Assembly: GCF_000585335.1 (NCBI RefSeq)
Contig: NZ_KK073872.1
Location: forward strand, 946,001 to 1,010,000
Length of the DNA stretch: 64,000 nt
Origin: Cloacibacillus evryensis DSM 19522
GTDB lineage: Bacteria; Synergistota; Synergistia; Synergistales; Synergistaceae
Direction of reading: 5' to 3'
The notes under the pieces are model-generated. The model ran no database searches. It was not told the DNA's origin and saw only the letters and a program-made list of their open reading frames with translations. Both the position numbers and the translations under genes were made by a program. Within the stretch, counting starts at the first letter, position 1; each line of letters begins with the position of its first letter. Below, in pieces: positions 53,548 through 62,730 of this stretch.

Positions 53548-55217
53548 TACAGATTTCCTCCCTGCCCTCTGTAGTTATAGCCGGCGCCCCGCACTAGGAG
53601 CGTCAGCATCCCGTTGAAAATGAACACGAGCAGGATGAGCACGACCGAGAAGGCGCAGGCGTTCCCGAACTGCAGCTCCGTCATGCACTCCAATATTCTT
53701 GCGGTCAGCAGCGACCAGCTCACGGAGACGAGGAAGATCGTCGCGCTGATCGCCGTCATCGAATGGATGAAAAGGTATTTCATCCCCGCGAGCAGCGCCG
53801 GGACGACGAGAGGCAGCGTCACGTTTTTAAAGGTGCCGATCGACGATGCGCCGAGGCTCAGCGACGCCTCTTCCAGCGAGGGGTCTATCTGGTGCAGCGA
53901 GGCGATGACGGAGCGTATTCCCGCCGAGTCGTAGCGGAATACGTATGCCGCCACGAGAATGGACATCGTTCCTGTCAGCACGAGCGGCTGGCTGTTGAAG
54001 GCGATGATGTAGGCGATGCCGACGACCGTTCCCGGCAGCGCGAAGTTCAGCAGGGAGACGACCTCCATCAGGCCGTTGCCCCAGAAGCTTTTGCGCTGTG
54101 TGATGTAGGCTATCGATACCGCGAGTAGTCCGCCGAGAGGCGTCGCGATGCAGGCGATTATCAGCGTGTCCAGCATCGCTTTGCGCCCGTGGTTGAATAC
54201 GTAGGCGAAGCTCTCCCAGGTAAAACTGTTGTCAAGCCCCCAGGCTTTTGTAAACGCTCCCATCACGATCAGCGCGTAGAGGAAGAGGATGAAGGAGATG
54301 ACCGCGGCGCATATCGCGAGCACCGCCGCCTCGCCCGCCGTGCCGATACCCTTGATCTTCGTCTGCGCGCCCGATTTGCCGCTCACCGTAACGTAGCTTT
54401 TGCGGCTCACCCAGAAGCGCTGCAGTACGAAGACGAGCAGCGCCGGGACGAGCAGCGCGAAGGAGAGCGCCGCGCCGCCCTTGAGGTCGTACATGCCCGT
54501 TATTTGCAGATATGCCTGCGTCGGCAGCACCGGGAACTGGTGTCCGGCGAGCACGAGCGGCGTCGCGAAGTCGGCGAGCGAGCAGGCGAAAAGCAGCAGG
54601 ATCGAGTTGGCGATGGCCGGCATCGTCAAGGGGAAGGTCACCGTGCGGAAGACGCGGAACGGCGAGCCTCCGAGGGATAGCCCCGCGTCCTCCAGGTTGG
54701 GATCTATACAGGCCAGCACGGAGGTTATCGTGAGGAAGGCGACGGGAAAGTACGTGAGAGATTCCGAGATCCAGGTCCCCCAGAAGCCGTATATGTTGAA
54801 ATCGGGGATGCCGAAAAATTTCAGGATTATGCCGTTCGGCCCCAGCGAGAGAGTCAGCGCTATGCTGCTCGTGAAGGGCGGCGAGATCAGCGGCAGCACT
54901 GTTACGGCGGAGATGAACCATCTGAGCGGCGCGGAGAGGTTTATCCTTGTAACGGCCAGGGCGAATACGAAGCCGAGAAAGGTGCCCATCACGGCGACGG
55001 CGACCGCCAGCCAGATGCTGTTGACGAAGGCGAGGCGGTCGTAGCCGTTTGAAAATACGAGCATGAGGTTGGCGAGCGAAAGCCGTCCGTCAACGATAAA
55101 GGTCGTGATCAGCAGCTTGACGAATGGATAAACGACAAAAAACCCCAATGCGAGCCAAAGCGCGGCGACTACCGGCAGCAGCGCGGGGTCGCGTCTCATT
55201 GAAGAGGATGACGCCAT
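53547..55217 (-). CDS. ABC permease with two fused membrane domains, FbpB-like
   Basis: A 556-residue inner-membrane protein with about twelve hydrophobic segments and two binding-protein-dependent permease domains in one chain. Each has an EAA-type loop: DAGLSLGGSPFRVFRTVTFPL in the first half and EASLSLGASSIGTFKNVTLPL in the second. This fused form is typical of FbpB/PhnU-like permeases. AAAGGAG lies nine bases before the ATG. It is the middle gene of a three-gene operon. Confidence 0.93.
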   Translation of the reverse strand: MASSSSMRRDPALLPVVAALWLALGFFVVYPFVKLLITTFIVDGRLSLANLMLVFSNGYDRLAFVNSIWLAVAVAVMGTFLGFVFALAVTRINLSAPLRWFISAVTVLPLISPPFTSSIALTLSLGPNGIILKFFGIPDFNIYGFWGTWISESLTYFPVAFLTITSVLACIDPNLEDAGLSLGGSPFRVFRTVTFPLTMPAIANSILLLFACSLADFATPLVLAGHQFPVLPTQAYLQITGMYDLKGGAALSFALLVPALLVFVLQRFWVSRKSYVTVSGKSGAQTKIKGIGTAGEAAVLAICAAVISFILFLYALIVMGAFTKAWGLDNSFTWESFAYVFNHGRKAMLDTLIIACIATPLGGLLAVSIAYITQRKSFWGNGLMEVVSLLNFALPGTVVGIAYIIAFNSQPLVLTGTMSILVAAYVFRYDSAGIRSVIASLHQIDPSLEEASLSLGASSIGTFKNVTLPLVVPALLAGMKYLFIHSMTAISATIFLVSVSWSLLTARILECMTELQFGNACAFSVVLILLVFIFNGMLTLLVRGAGYNYRGQGGNL

Positions 55218-55243
55218 GTTTTCGTACTCCTTTGCTATGAAAA

Positions 55244-55275
55244 GGGCTGCGCGGGAGTAAGCTCACGCGCAGCCC
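55244..55275 (-). terminator. Attenuator-like hairpin between binding-protein and permease genes
   Basis: GGGCTGCGCG/CGCGCAGCCC stem followed by TTTTC on the minus strand. Such hairpins usually let the binding protein be made in excess over the membrane components. Confidence 0.7.
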
Positions 55276-55287
55276 TAAAATTGAAAA

Positions 55288-56292
55288 TTAACGGATGACT
55301 TCGTTGATCCAGCGCTCGACGTAAGACTTGCGCTTGTCGCCCTTGTGTTCGGCCCCGACCTTAAGGAGCTTCTCCTTTGACATATCAAGCGCGGGGTTGG
55401 TGATCTTCACGCCTTTCACGACGGGAATGTAGTTGATCTTCTGATCGACGAAGAACTGTCCCAGCTTGGGGCTCGTCGCCCAGTCGATGAATTTTTTCGC
55501 TTCCTGGGGGTTCTTCGCGCCGGCTATCATTCCGGTCGCCTCTATGCCGAAGGTGACGCCCTCTTTCGGGTAGGTGATGATCACGGGATATCCCTGCTGC
55601 TGGATGTCGAGCGCGTCAACGAGGTAGAAGATCCCGCTTGCCGCCTGTCCCTGCGCTATCGGCATCGCGCCGCCGGCGCCGCTCTTTGTATAGAGCTGGA
55701 CGTTTTTGTGCAGCTTCTTCTGATAGTCGAAGGCTCCGTCCACGCCGTAGACTCCGATCAGGCTGTAGATACGCTCCGTCGCCGTTCCCGACGTGCGGGC
55801 GTCGGCCATCTGCAGGCCGTTTTTGTAGGCGGGGTTCAGGAGATCCTGCCATGATCCGGGGGCTTTAAGGTTGTTCTTCTTGAGGAAGTCGGTGTTGGTA
55901 AGGAAACAGAGCGGGATGAGGCCGATCCCGGTCCAATGGTTGCCGGGGTCCCTGTATTCCGCCGGGGTCAGTTTCTGCTCTTTCGGCACATAGACGGCGA
56001 ATACGTTGTCCTTCTGTCCCGCCGTATAGATATCCGCGGGGCCGCCGAGGAGGATGTCGACCTGCGGGTTGTTCTTTTCCGCCACGAGGCGGGCGAGGGC
56101 CTCGCCTGATGAGAAGCGGATGAAGTTTACCTTGATGCCGGTGTCCTTCGTGAACTGCTCGAAGACCTTTGAGGCATACTTTTCGGGCATGACCGTATAG
56201 GCGTTGAGCGTTGCCGCCATCGCGCCGGTGCAGGCGACCATGACGAGAGCCACGGCCATGAGAAGAGATACTGCCTTACGACTGCTGTACAT
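55288..56292 (-). CDS. Periplasmic substrate-binding protein, ferric/phosphonate (FbpA-like) class
   Basis: A 334-residue protein with a signal peptide (MYSSRKAVSLLMAVALVMVA, cleavage near AMA, about residue 25) and a type II periplasmic-binding fold: VNFIRFSSGEALARLVAEK, VDILLGGPADIY, ATGMIAGAKNPQEAKKFIDW. The class binds Fe3+, 2-aminoethylphosphonate, thiamine or similar. The tyrosine pair that holds iron in FbpA is not evident, so iron is not assured. The ATG at 56292 has GGGAG seven bases upstream. First gene of the transporter operon. Confidence 0.88.
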   Translation of the reverse strand: MYSSRKAVSLLMAVALVMVACTGAMAATLNAYTVMPEKYASKVFEQFTKDTGIKVNFIRFSSGEALARLVAEKNNPQVDILLGGPADIYTAGQKDNVFAVYVPKEQKLTPAEYRDPGNHWTGIGLIPLCFLTNTDFLKKNNLKAPGSWQDLLNPAYKNGLQMADARTSGTATERIYSLIGVYGVDGAFDYQKKLHKNVQLYTKSGAGGAMPIAQGQAASGIFYLVDALDIQQQGYPVIITYPKEGVTFGIEATGMIAGAKNPQEAKKFIDWATSPKLGQFFVDQKINYIPVVKGVKITNPALDMSKEKLLKVGAEHKGDKRKSYVERWINEVIR

Positions 56293-56558
56293 AAAACCAC
56301 TCCCAGTGATATTGATTGCCCAATGAGGGCCAAACGCGGCGAAAGCGCAATGCTGCACTTTCGTTACGTCTGAAATGATACCATTATTCGGTTAAAATAA
56401 AAGTGTAAAAGTTTGAAGTATTGCGCGAAGAGAAGCCTCAGGCGTCCATCCGCCGCGGCGGAAGACGGAAAAAACAGAAGAGGGCAAAAGGCGGCGCTTT
56501 GGAGTCGCCCGCCCCTGCCGGACGGCTCCAAAGACGGCCGCGAGCCGCCCTGCTTTTA

Positions 56559-57035
56559 TCATTCATACTTTAATACGGCCTTCTCCCCGCGGTTCTTTTC
56601 AAGGATCATCGAGCGGATCAGGTAGGCGCGGCTGATGCAGCCGACGAAAAAGCCGTTTTCATCCGTGACCGGGCAGATCTTGAAATGACGGCGGATCATC
56701 TCGGCGGCGACGGTGAAGTCGCTGTCATCCTTTTTGAAGCAGACGACGTTTTTTTGCATGATCTCCGTCACCAGCTTATAGCGGATGGCGGCGAAGCGCT
56801 TTGCGAACTGCCCGTAGTCCGGCAGGAAAGCGGCGTTTTTCAGCGTGGTCATATATCCGGGCAGACACTTTTTGATGATGTCCTCCTCGCTTACGAAGCC
56901 GCGGACCCTGCCGTCGGCGGAGAGCACCGGCACTCCCGTGCGGCAGTGGCGGAGGATCATCTCGATCGCCCTCTCTATTGTATCGCTCTCATGCAGCACG
57001 ACTTTTTCTTTATTCATCAATTCGCCGATCTTCAA
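56559..57035 (-). CDS. Two-CBS-domain protein
   Basis: The 158-residue protein is little more than a CBS-domain pair: VLHESDTIERAIEMILRHCRTGVPVLSADGRVRGFVSEEDI, then VTEIMQKNVVCFKKDDSDFTVAAEMIRRHFKICPVTDENG. Such modules bind adenine nucleotides and usually regulate a partner. TTG at 57035 is favoured because AGGAGG lies seven bases upstream; the ATG at 57041 would be almost touching it. The ArsB/NhaD transporter gene is 50 bp upstream, a possible partner. The gap 56293-56558 holds no gene I can support. Confidence 0.85.
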   Translation of the reverse strand: MKIGELMNKEKVVLHESDTIERAIEMILRHCRTGVPVLSADGRVRGFVSEEDIIKKCLPGYMTTLKNAAFLPDYGQFAKRFAAIRYKLVTEIMQKNVVCFKKDDSDFTVAAEMIRRHFKICPVTDENGFFVGCISRAYLIRSMILEKNRGEKAVLKYE

Positions 57036-57090
57036 TCTCATTCCTCCTGTCGGAATTCTTCACCCAATGTCATTATTATACTACGGCACG

Positions 57091-58377
57091 CTACATCCAA
57101 AGGCCGCGTCCTATCCAAAGCAGGGCGGCGGAAGAGATCAACAGCGAGATAAAGACGATCCGGAGGCCGATCCTTGAAAAGGCCGCGAAAGGTATCTCTA
57201 TGCCCTCCCTTGCCGCGAAATCGGCGACGACGGCGTTGGCCGCCGCGCCGAAGTAGGTACCGTTCCCGCCCAGGCAGGCTCCCAGCGCCAGCGCCCAGTA
57301 AAGCGGCTCCGGGGCGACGCCGGCAGCCTGCCCCATCGAACCGATGATATGTACGAATATCGCGGTGAAGGCGATGTTATTGATGAAGGCGCAGACGAGC
57401 CCCGATATCCACAGCGTCGCCATGAGCATCAGCAGCGGATTGCCGGCAAACAAGAGGGTCAGCAGCTTGGAGGCCTCCTCCAGGACGCCGTTGGCCTTCA
57501 GCCCTCCCGCCATGATAAATAGGGAAAGGAAGTATATTATCGTCGGCCACTCGACGTCGTTATGGAGTATCGTTCCCTCGTCAAGCAGCGATATTGCCAG
57601 CAGGGCTCCCGCCGCGGTCAGGGCGACCACCGACGCGTCGAGGTGGAAGATGCGGTGCGTGGTGAATCCTATGAGCACCAGCACGATGATGACCACGGAT
57701 TTGATCATCAGCGGCCTGTTGACGATGAGCTTCGATTCGTCGACTTCGCTGAGGCGCTCCGCGGCGTCCGGGTCGGACTTCAGCTCGCTCTTGTAGTAAA
57801 AAGCGACATACGCCGTCGTCGCGCAGAGGATGACGGCGGCGACCGGCGCGAGGATGACGATGAAGTCGTTGAACGAGAAACCGGCGACGGAGGCGATTAT
57901 CATATTCGGCGGGTCGCCGATGAGCGTGGCCGTCCCGCCGATGTTTGAGGCGAATAGCTCCATCAGAAGCAGCGGCAGAGGATTCATCGAGATAAGTTCG
58001 CAGAGCGAAAGCACTACCGGAGTCACCAGCAGCACCGTCGTAACATTGTCGAGAAACGCGGAGAGCACCGCCGTCAGCAGCGACAATATCCAGAATATAA
58101 GAATCGGCCTGCCGCCCGTTACCTTTATCGCCTTGACGGCGAGATATTGGAAGAGGCCGCTCTTTGAAAGAATGCCGACGACGATCATCATGCCGACGAG
58201 CAGCCCGACGGTGTTGTGGTCTATCGCTTTGACCGCGTCCTCCGACGAAAGCAGCCCGCTCGCCACCATGACGGATGCGCCGAATAAAGAGGCGGTGGCG
58301 GTCTTCATTCTGCCGCTGGCGGCGAGGATTATCACGCCAAGAAAGATGGCAAGCGCCGCCCAAGCCTGTATAGTCAT
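57091..58377 (-). CDS. ArsB/NhaD-superfamily ion transporter
   Basis: The 428-residue inner-membrane protein has about eleven hydrophobic segments and family features such as FLDNVTTVLLVTPVVLSLC, ASNIGGTATLIGDPPNMIIAS and a second NIAFTAIF/GGNGTYFGAAAN repeat. Members include arsenite pumps, NhaD Na+/H+ antiporters and dicarboxylate carriers; the substrate here is not resolved. The ATG at 58377 has GGAGG eight bases upstream. The CBS gene follows. Confidence 0.9.
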   Translation of the reverse strand: MTIQAWAALAIFLGVIILAASGRMKTATASLFGASVMVASGLLSSEDAVKAIDHNTVGLLVGMMIVVGILSKSGLFQYLAVKAIKVTGGRPILIFWILSLLTAVLSAFLDNVTTVLLVTPVVLSLCELISMNPLPLLLMELFASNIGGTATLIGDPPNMIIASVAGFSFNDFIVILAPVAAVILCATTAYVAFYYKSELKSDPDAAERLSEVDESKLIVNRPLMIKSVVIIVLVLIGFTTHRIFHLDASVVALTAAGALLAISLLDEGTILHNDVEWPTIIYFLSLFIMAGGLKANGVLEEASKLLTLLFAGNPLLMLMATLWISGLVCAFINNIAFTAIFVHIIGSMGQAAGVAPEPLYWALALGACLGGNGTYFGAAANAVVADFAAREGIEIPFAAFSRIGLRIVFISLLISSAALLWIGRGLWM

Positions 58378-58556
58378 ATATCTTACCTCCAAAGAAAATG
58401 GCGAATCAACGGAAATGTTTATATTTTTAACAAAAACCGTCTCTTCACTTTTTGCAAAACGGATGGGAATATACGCCTTGGCTCTGAAAATTACAACCCA
58501 TAAGGTGGAAAGTCGATATATTGCGATAATGTGGAATATTTGTGAAACGGAATAAA

Positions 58557-58593
58557 AGAAAAAATCCTCTCCCGCTTGACGCAAAAGAGGATT
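58557..58593 (-). terminator. Terminator after the DedA gene
   Basis: AATCCTCT/AGAGGATT stem on the minus strand followed by TTTTTTCTTTT. Confidence 0.8.
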
Positions 58594-58623
58594 AATTGTA
58601 ATTAAAAAACTGAAAATTAGCTT

Positions 58624-59268
58624 CTATTTGTGCTGTCTGCGGCGGTAGATAAATATGTATATCACAATCAATACGGCGCAGGCCGCGATCAGGCAGAGGC
58701 TTATCTTCCTCATCTCCTGGTGGATCATCGCCTGATTGCTGCCGAGGAAGTATCCGACAAGCGCGAGGATGACGACCCATATTCCCGAGCCGAGCGCGGT
58801 GTAGAATGAAAACTGCGCGAGCGGCATCCGCGCGAGCCCGGCGGGCAGCGAGATGTACTGGCGTATCACGGGCAGCAGCCTCCCCGTGAACGTGCTTATA
58901 TGTCCGTGACGGGCAAAAAAGACCTCCGCCTTATCAAGTGACTCATGAGTGACGAAGAAATATTTCCCGTATTTTTCAAAGATGGGGCGTCCCCAGCGCA
59001 CGGCGATCCAGTAATTGAACAGGCCGCCCAAGATGCTGCCCGCGATCCCGCTGAAAATCACGAGGAATATATTCATCTCTCCCTTCCATGCGAGGTAGCC
59101 GGCCGGCGGTATCACGACCTCGCTGGGAAACGGAAAGAAGGATGACTCGAGGAACATGAGGCCGACGATCCCCGGATACCCAAGGTGCCCGATGACCTCT
59201 ACCAGCCACTGTATCAAATCCCCGAAGAGCTGGATTCCGCAGCTTAAAAAAGATGACAGTGCCTCCAA
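58624..59268 (-). CDS. DedA-family membrane protein
   Basis: A 214-residue inner-membrane protein with the DedA/VTT signatures [21 protein letters not shown] near residue 45, [18 protein letters not shown] and [20 protein letters not shown]. The family moves undecaprenyl phosphate or other phospholipids across the membrane. The start is probably TTG at 59268, with AGGAG seven bases upstream; an earlier start at 59298 lacks such a site. Confidence 0.9.
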   Translation of the reverse strand: MEALSSFLSCGIQLFGDLIQWLVEVIGHLGYPGIVGLMFLESSFFPFPSEVVIPPAGYLAWKGEMNIFLVIFSGIAGSILGGLFNYWIAVRWGRPIFEKYGKYFFVTHESLDKAEVFFARHGHISTFTGRLLPVIRQYISLPAGLARMPLAQFSFYTALGSGIWVVILALVGYFLGSNQAMIHQEMRKISLCLIAACAVLIVIYIFIYRRRQHK

Positions 59269-59419
59269 TGCAAAACTCCTCTCATTATTTTTTACCACGT
59301 AAGAAGATATACGGAAAAGTGATAAAAGTCCATAGCAATTTGAAACCTTTGCCTCTTTGCGCTAAAATGCAACATGGAAGAGAAGCATTTTTATGATCGC
59401 AAAGGATGGAGGAGTCATA

Positions 59420-60415
59420 TTGCTTCCGTTACCTAAACTCGCGCTTGTCATAGCCGGTAATTTTTCCGCGGATGAGGAAAGTGCCGACCCTGGTATCCTG
59501 CTGGGCTATCTGCCTGAAGACCTCGCACGCTGCTGTGAGATAAAGGAGTGGAGCTGCCAGCCAAGCACGCATTATTCCATGCCGATGACGTTGGCGATGG
59601 AGGAGATGTTTGAATCGCTCATCGCCGAGGGCTATACGGGTATAATCACCGTCTGCGGCAGCGGCGTCATGGAAGAGATGGCATACCTCGTCAACCTGCT
59701 CTGGCAGCATTCGGAGCCGGTGATTTTTGCCAACCTCATGGTACAGGGGCGCGCCGGCCTCAAAGAGGGGCTTGTGAACCTGCACTGTTCCGTGCTTGCC
59801 GCGATCTCGCCCATGGCAAGGGACAAGGGCGTGCTTCTTTGCTCCAGCGGCGAACTCTTCGGAGCTGACGACGTGACGCTTGTTGACCCCGGCTCGCCGG
59901 ACAGCGCCTTCCAGTCTCAGGAGAGGGGATCGGTCGGAAAGATGCTCAACGGCGAGATCAAATTCTTCAGCGAACCCAGGCGTCCCTCGTTTCTGGCGCG
60001 GAGGCCGAAAGAGCTTCCCTGTGTTGAGATAATGTGGGCCTCGCTCGGAGGCGGAGACGGGTTGCTGTCGTTTCTCGCCGCCCACAGAGAGCTCGGCGGC
60101 CTGGTGCTCGCCGGCTTCGGGGCCGGCAACGTGCCTCCGTTGTGGGTGCCGCCTATCCGCAATATCCTCAGACGCCGGATACCGGTGGTGATAACCTCCC
60201 GCTGCTTCCAGTGCCATGTGCACAAGACGAACGATTTTGAGGGCTCATTTGAAAAACTTACGGAAATGGGGGTAATGTCGGGCGGCAGGCTCAACCCGTT
60301 CAAGGCGCGCATCCGTTTATCCCTAGGGATATCCGCGGGGCTCACCGACAACGGCCTCAGCCTTTACATGCTGAACCAGCCTGTCAGCGACGACATCAAT
60401 ACTTTATATAAATGA
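59420..60415 (+). CDS. L-asparaginase-family protein with degenerate active site
   Basis: A ~331-residue protein with the asparaginase fold: TVCGSGVMEEMAYLVNLL where active enzymes have a GTDTMEE motif, PVIFANLMV, GVLLCSSGELFGADDVT, DSAFQS, then the C-domain GLVLAGFGAGNVP and VVITSRC. The N-terminal GGTI threonine motif is missing, GTDT is GSGV, and the lysine expected in VTK is leucine. It is therefore probably not an asparaginase. TTG at 59420 has GGAGGAG five bases upstream; ATG 59393 is the alternative. It overlaps rimO by four bases. Confidence 0.78.
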   Translation: MLPLPKLALVIAGNFSADEESADPGILLGYLPEDLARCCEIKEWSCQPSTHYSMPMTLAMEEMFESLIAEGYTGIITVCGSGVMEEMAYLVNLLWQHSEPVIFANLMVQGRAGLKEGLVNLHCSVLAAISPMARDKGVLLCSSGELFGADDVTLVDPGSPDSAFQSQERGSVGKMLNGEIKFFSEPRRPSFLARRPKELPCVEIMWASLGGGDGLLSFLAAHRELGGLVLAGFGAGNVPPLWVPPIRNILRRRIPVVITSRCFQCHVHKTNDFEGSFEKLTEMGVMSGGRLNPFKARIRLSLGISAGLTDNGLSLYMLNQPVSDDINTLYK

Positions 60416-61701
60416 AAATATATTGCCTGACGCTTGGCTGCGCTAAAAACCGGGTGGACAGCGAATGCCTCGCCGGAGCGCTCGCCGCCGCCGGACATGA
60501 GCTCGTGCCGTCGGCGGAAGATGCGGAATGCGCGCTGGTGAACACCTGCGGGTTTATACGCCCGGCGGTGGAGGAGAGTATCGCGGCGATACTCGACCTC
60601 GAGGAACTCAAAAAAGATAAAAAACTTCAGAAGATCGGCGTCGTGGGCTGCCTTGTGAACCGCTACGGGGAAGACCTCCCCTCCGAGGTGCCGCTGGTGG
60701 ATTTCTGGGCCAGAACGGAAGACTGGAAGTTCGTCCTCGAACAGTTGAAGACGCCCGGGGATGACGCGCGCCGCCGCGGAACGCTGCCCCTGTCGTCAAA
60801 ATACAGCCGCTACCTTAAAATAAGCGAGGGCTGCGGCAATTGCTGCACATACTGTGCCATCCCCGGCATCCGCGGCCCGCTGCGCAGCCTGCCGGTCGAG
60901 GTCATCGTAAAAGAGGCGGCGCAGCTTGCGGAAGAGGGAGCGCGCGAACTCTGCGTCGTCGGCCAGGACCTTACCGTTTATGGGACTGACACAGACGGCA
61001 GGCCGCGCCTCATAGAGCTGCTGGACGCCCTCGAAAGTTCGCTGCCGCATGATTTGTGGATAAGACTGCTCTACCTGCACCCTTCGCGCGTAGACCGCGC
61101 GCTTCTTGAACGCGTCGCCGCGGGGCGGCAGGTCCTGCCCTATCTTGACATTCCCGTCCAGCATGGGGACCCGGAGATACTCGCGGCGATGAACCGCGGC
61201 ATCGCGCCGGAGACGCTTCGTGGGATATTCCGCACGGCGCGGGAGATAAACCCTGATTTCGCCCTGCGCACGACCTGCATGGTAGGCTTTCCCGGGGAAA
61301 AGAAACGGCACTTTGACAACTTGAAAAACTTTGTCAGCGAGGTGCGCTTTGACAGGATGGGAGCTTTTACCTTCTTCCCCGAGGAGGGGACGGTCGCGGC
61401 GGCGCTTGAGGAACAGGTCCCCGAGCGGACGAAAAACAGGCGCCTCGGCGAGCTCATGCGTCTTCAGGAGGAGATATCCTTCGGGCGCCAGCGGTGTTTT
61501 ATCGGCAGGGAACTAAAAGTGCTGGTAGAAAAGATAGAGAGAGAAGAGGGCTACGCCGAAGGGCGCTCCTTCCGCGAGGCTCCGGAGGTCGACGGAGTAA
61601 TAGAGATACGCAATATCAGAGAAGATCTGAAGGAGGGCGACATCATAACCCTGCGCGTTGCAGAGGCGATGCCGCACGACATGACAGGAGAAGAAATATG
61701 A
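60412..61701 (+). CDS. rimO: Ribosomal protein uS12 methylthiotransferase RimO
   Basis: The 429-residue radical-SAM enzyme adds a methylthio group to an aspartate of ribosomal protein S12. The N-terminal domain has the second cluster's cysteines (C10, C46, C80). The SAM cluster motif is CGNCCTYC (C141, C145, C148), and a C-terminal TRAM domain begins near residue 365. LTLGCAKNRVDSE is the classical start. ATGA overlap with the upstream asparaginase-like gene and with pgpA downstream gives a tightly coupled operon. Confidence 0.95.
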   Translation: MKIYCLTLGCAKNRVDSECLAGALAAAGHELVPSAEDAECALVNTCGFIRPAVEESIAAILDLEELKKDKKLQKIGVVGCLVNRYGEDLPSEVPLVDFWARTEDWKFVLEQLKTPGDDARRRGTLPLSSKYSRYLKISEGCGNCCTYCAIPGIRGPLRSLPVEVIVKEAAQLAEEGARELCVVGQDLTVYGTDTDGRPRLIELLDALESSLPHDLWIRLLYLHPSRVDRALLERVAAGRQVLPYLDIPVQHGDPEILAAMNRGIAPETLRGIFRTAREINPDFALRTTCMVGFPGEKKRHFDNLKNFVSEVRFDRMGAFTFFPEEGTVAAALEEQVPERTKNRRLGELMRLQEEISFGRQRCFIGRELKVLVEKIEREEGYAEGRSFREAPEVDGVIEIRNIREDLKEGDIITLRVAEAMPHDMTGEEI

Positions 61702-62186
61702 TACTTACCCCGGAAATGAAGACATGGTATGGAATGATCGCCACGGTCGGCACCCTCGGACGCTACTCAAAGATGCCGGGCACGCTTGGTTCGATCGCCG
61801 GGACCGTGCTGTGGCTGCTCTTTGGCGGCATCCCTATTTGGGCTATCGCGGCGGTGGCGGCCATCGGCTGTTACGCGGCCGATAAATATGAGAAGGCCGC
61901 GGGGCGCGAAGATCCCGGCGAGGCCGTTATCGACGAAGTCGTCGGCGTATGGATATCCTCATGGGGGTTTGAACTCACCTACGCGGTGGTGGCTCTTTTC
62001 CTCTTCCGCATCGTAGACATAACGAAACCCTTTCCCGTCAAAGAATTTGAAAAACTCCCCGGCGGGATCGGGATAATGGCCGACGATATCGCGGGCGGCG
62101 TGATCGTCAACCTGCTCCTGCATTTCATACACTGGCTTATCTTTGCCGGAGGACTTTCAACGATTCTGGAGCTGATAGGGAAATGA
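61698..62186 (+). CDS. pgpA: Phosphatidylglycerophosphatase A
   Basis: A 162-residue membrane enzyme that dephosphorylates phosphatidylglycerol phosphate. It shows the PgpA signatures RYSKMPGTLGSIAGTVLW, the acidic EDPGEAVIDEVVGVWIS motif and IVDITKPFPVKEFEKLPGG, then GIMADDIAGG. GGAG lies seven bases before the ATG. The gene overlaps rimO and pncC by four bases each. Confidence 0.95.
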   Translation: MILTPEMKTWYGMIATVGTLGRYSKMPGTLGSIAGTVLWLLFGGIPIWAIAAVAAIGCYAADKYEKAAGREDPGEAVIDEVVGVWISSWGFELTYAVVALFLFRIVDITKPFPVKEFEKLPGGIGIMADDIAGGVIVNLLLHFIHWLIFAGGLSTILELIGK

Positions 62187-62695
62187 CGGGAAAACTTGAC
62201 GTACTTGCAGCCGGGGTCATCAAAAATTTTCGGGATCGCGGACTTTCGCTGTCCCTTGCCGAATCCTGCACAGGCGGGATGATCTCCGCCGCGCTGACCG
62301 GCATTCCCGGAGCCTCGGATATTTTCTGGGGATCAGCCGTGACATACATAAACAGCGCGAAAGAGAACATCCTCGGCGTCTCCCCGTCCACGCTTGAGAA
62401 ACACGGCGCCGTCAGCGAGGAATGCGCGCGCGAAATGGCCGAAGGATCGCGCCGGATATATGGCGCCGACATCGCGATGAGCGTCACCGGCATCGCGGGG
62501 CCCGGCGGAGGTTCCGATGAGAAGCCGGTAGGCACCGTCTGGTTCGGCTTCAGTTCGGAAAAAGGCACGGAGGCCTTTTGCTGCCGCTTCGATGGCGGCC
62601 GCGACGATATCCGCCGCCGGACCACGGAACGGGTCCTCTCCTGCCTGATCGAAAAATGCGCTGCCGCCGAGGGGCGCGGCGGAGTTTTGAAATAA
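62183..62695 (+). CDS. pncC: Nicotinamide-nucleotide amidohydrolase, CinA C-domain (PncC)
   Basis: A 170-residue stand-alone PncC domain that converts NMN to nicotinic acid mononucleotide. It has LAESCTGGMISAALTGIPGASDIFWG, VTYINSAKENILGV, AVSEECAREMA and SVTGIAGPGGGSDEKPVGTV. It lacks the N-terminal MoCF-like domain of full CinA. The ATG overlaps pgpA by four bases; its stop overlaps by one base the apparent original start of thpR (TAATG). Confidence 0.94.
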   Translation: MTGKLDVLAAGVIKNFRDRGLSLSLAESCTGGMISAALTGIPGASDIFWGSAVTYINSAKENILGVSPSTLEKHGAVSEECAREMAEGSRRIYGADIAMSVTGIAGPGGGSDEKPVGTVWFGFSSEKGTEAFCCRFDGGRDDIRRRTTERVLSCLIEKCAAAEGRGGVLK

Positions 62696-62730
62696 TGGGC
62701 GGCTGAATCCCCCCTCTCGCGGGAAGGCTC

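Noticed and set aside
62704..62706. UGA in thpR as a selenocysteine codon
   Set aside because: The position is before the conserved protein start, the family has no selenocysteine there, and no SECIS-like stem-loop is apparent.
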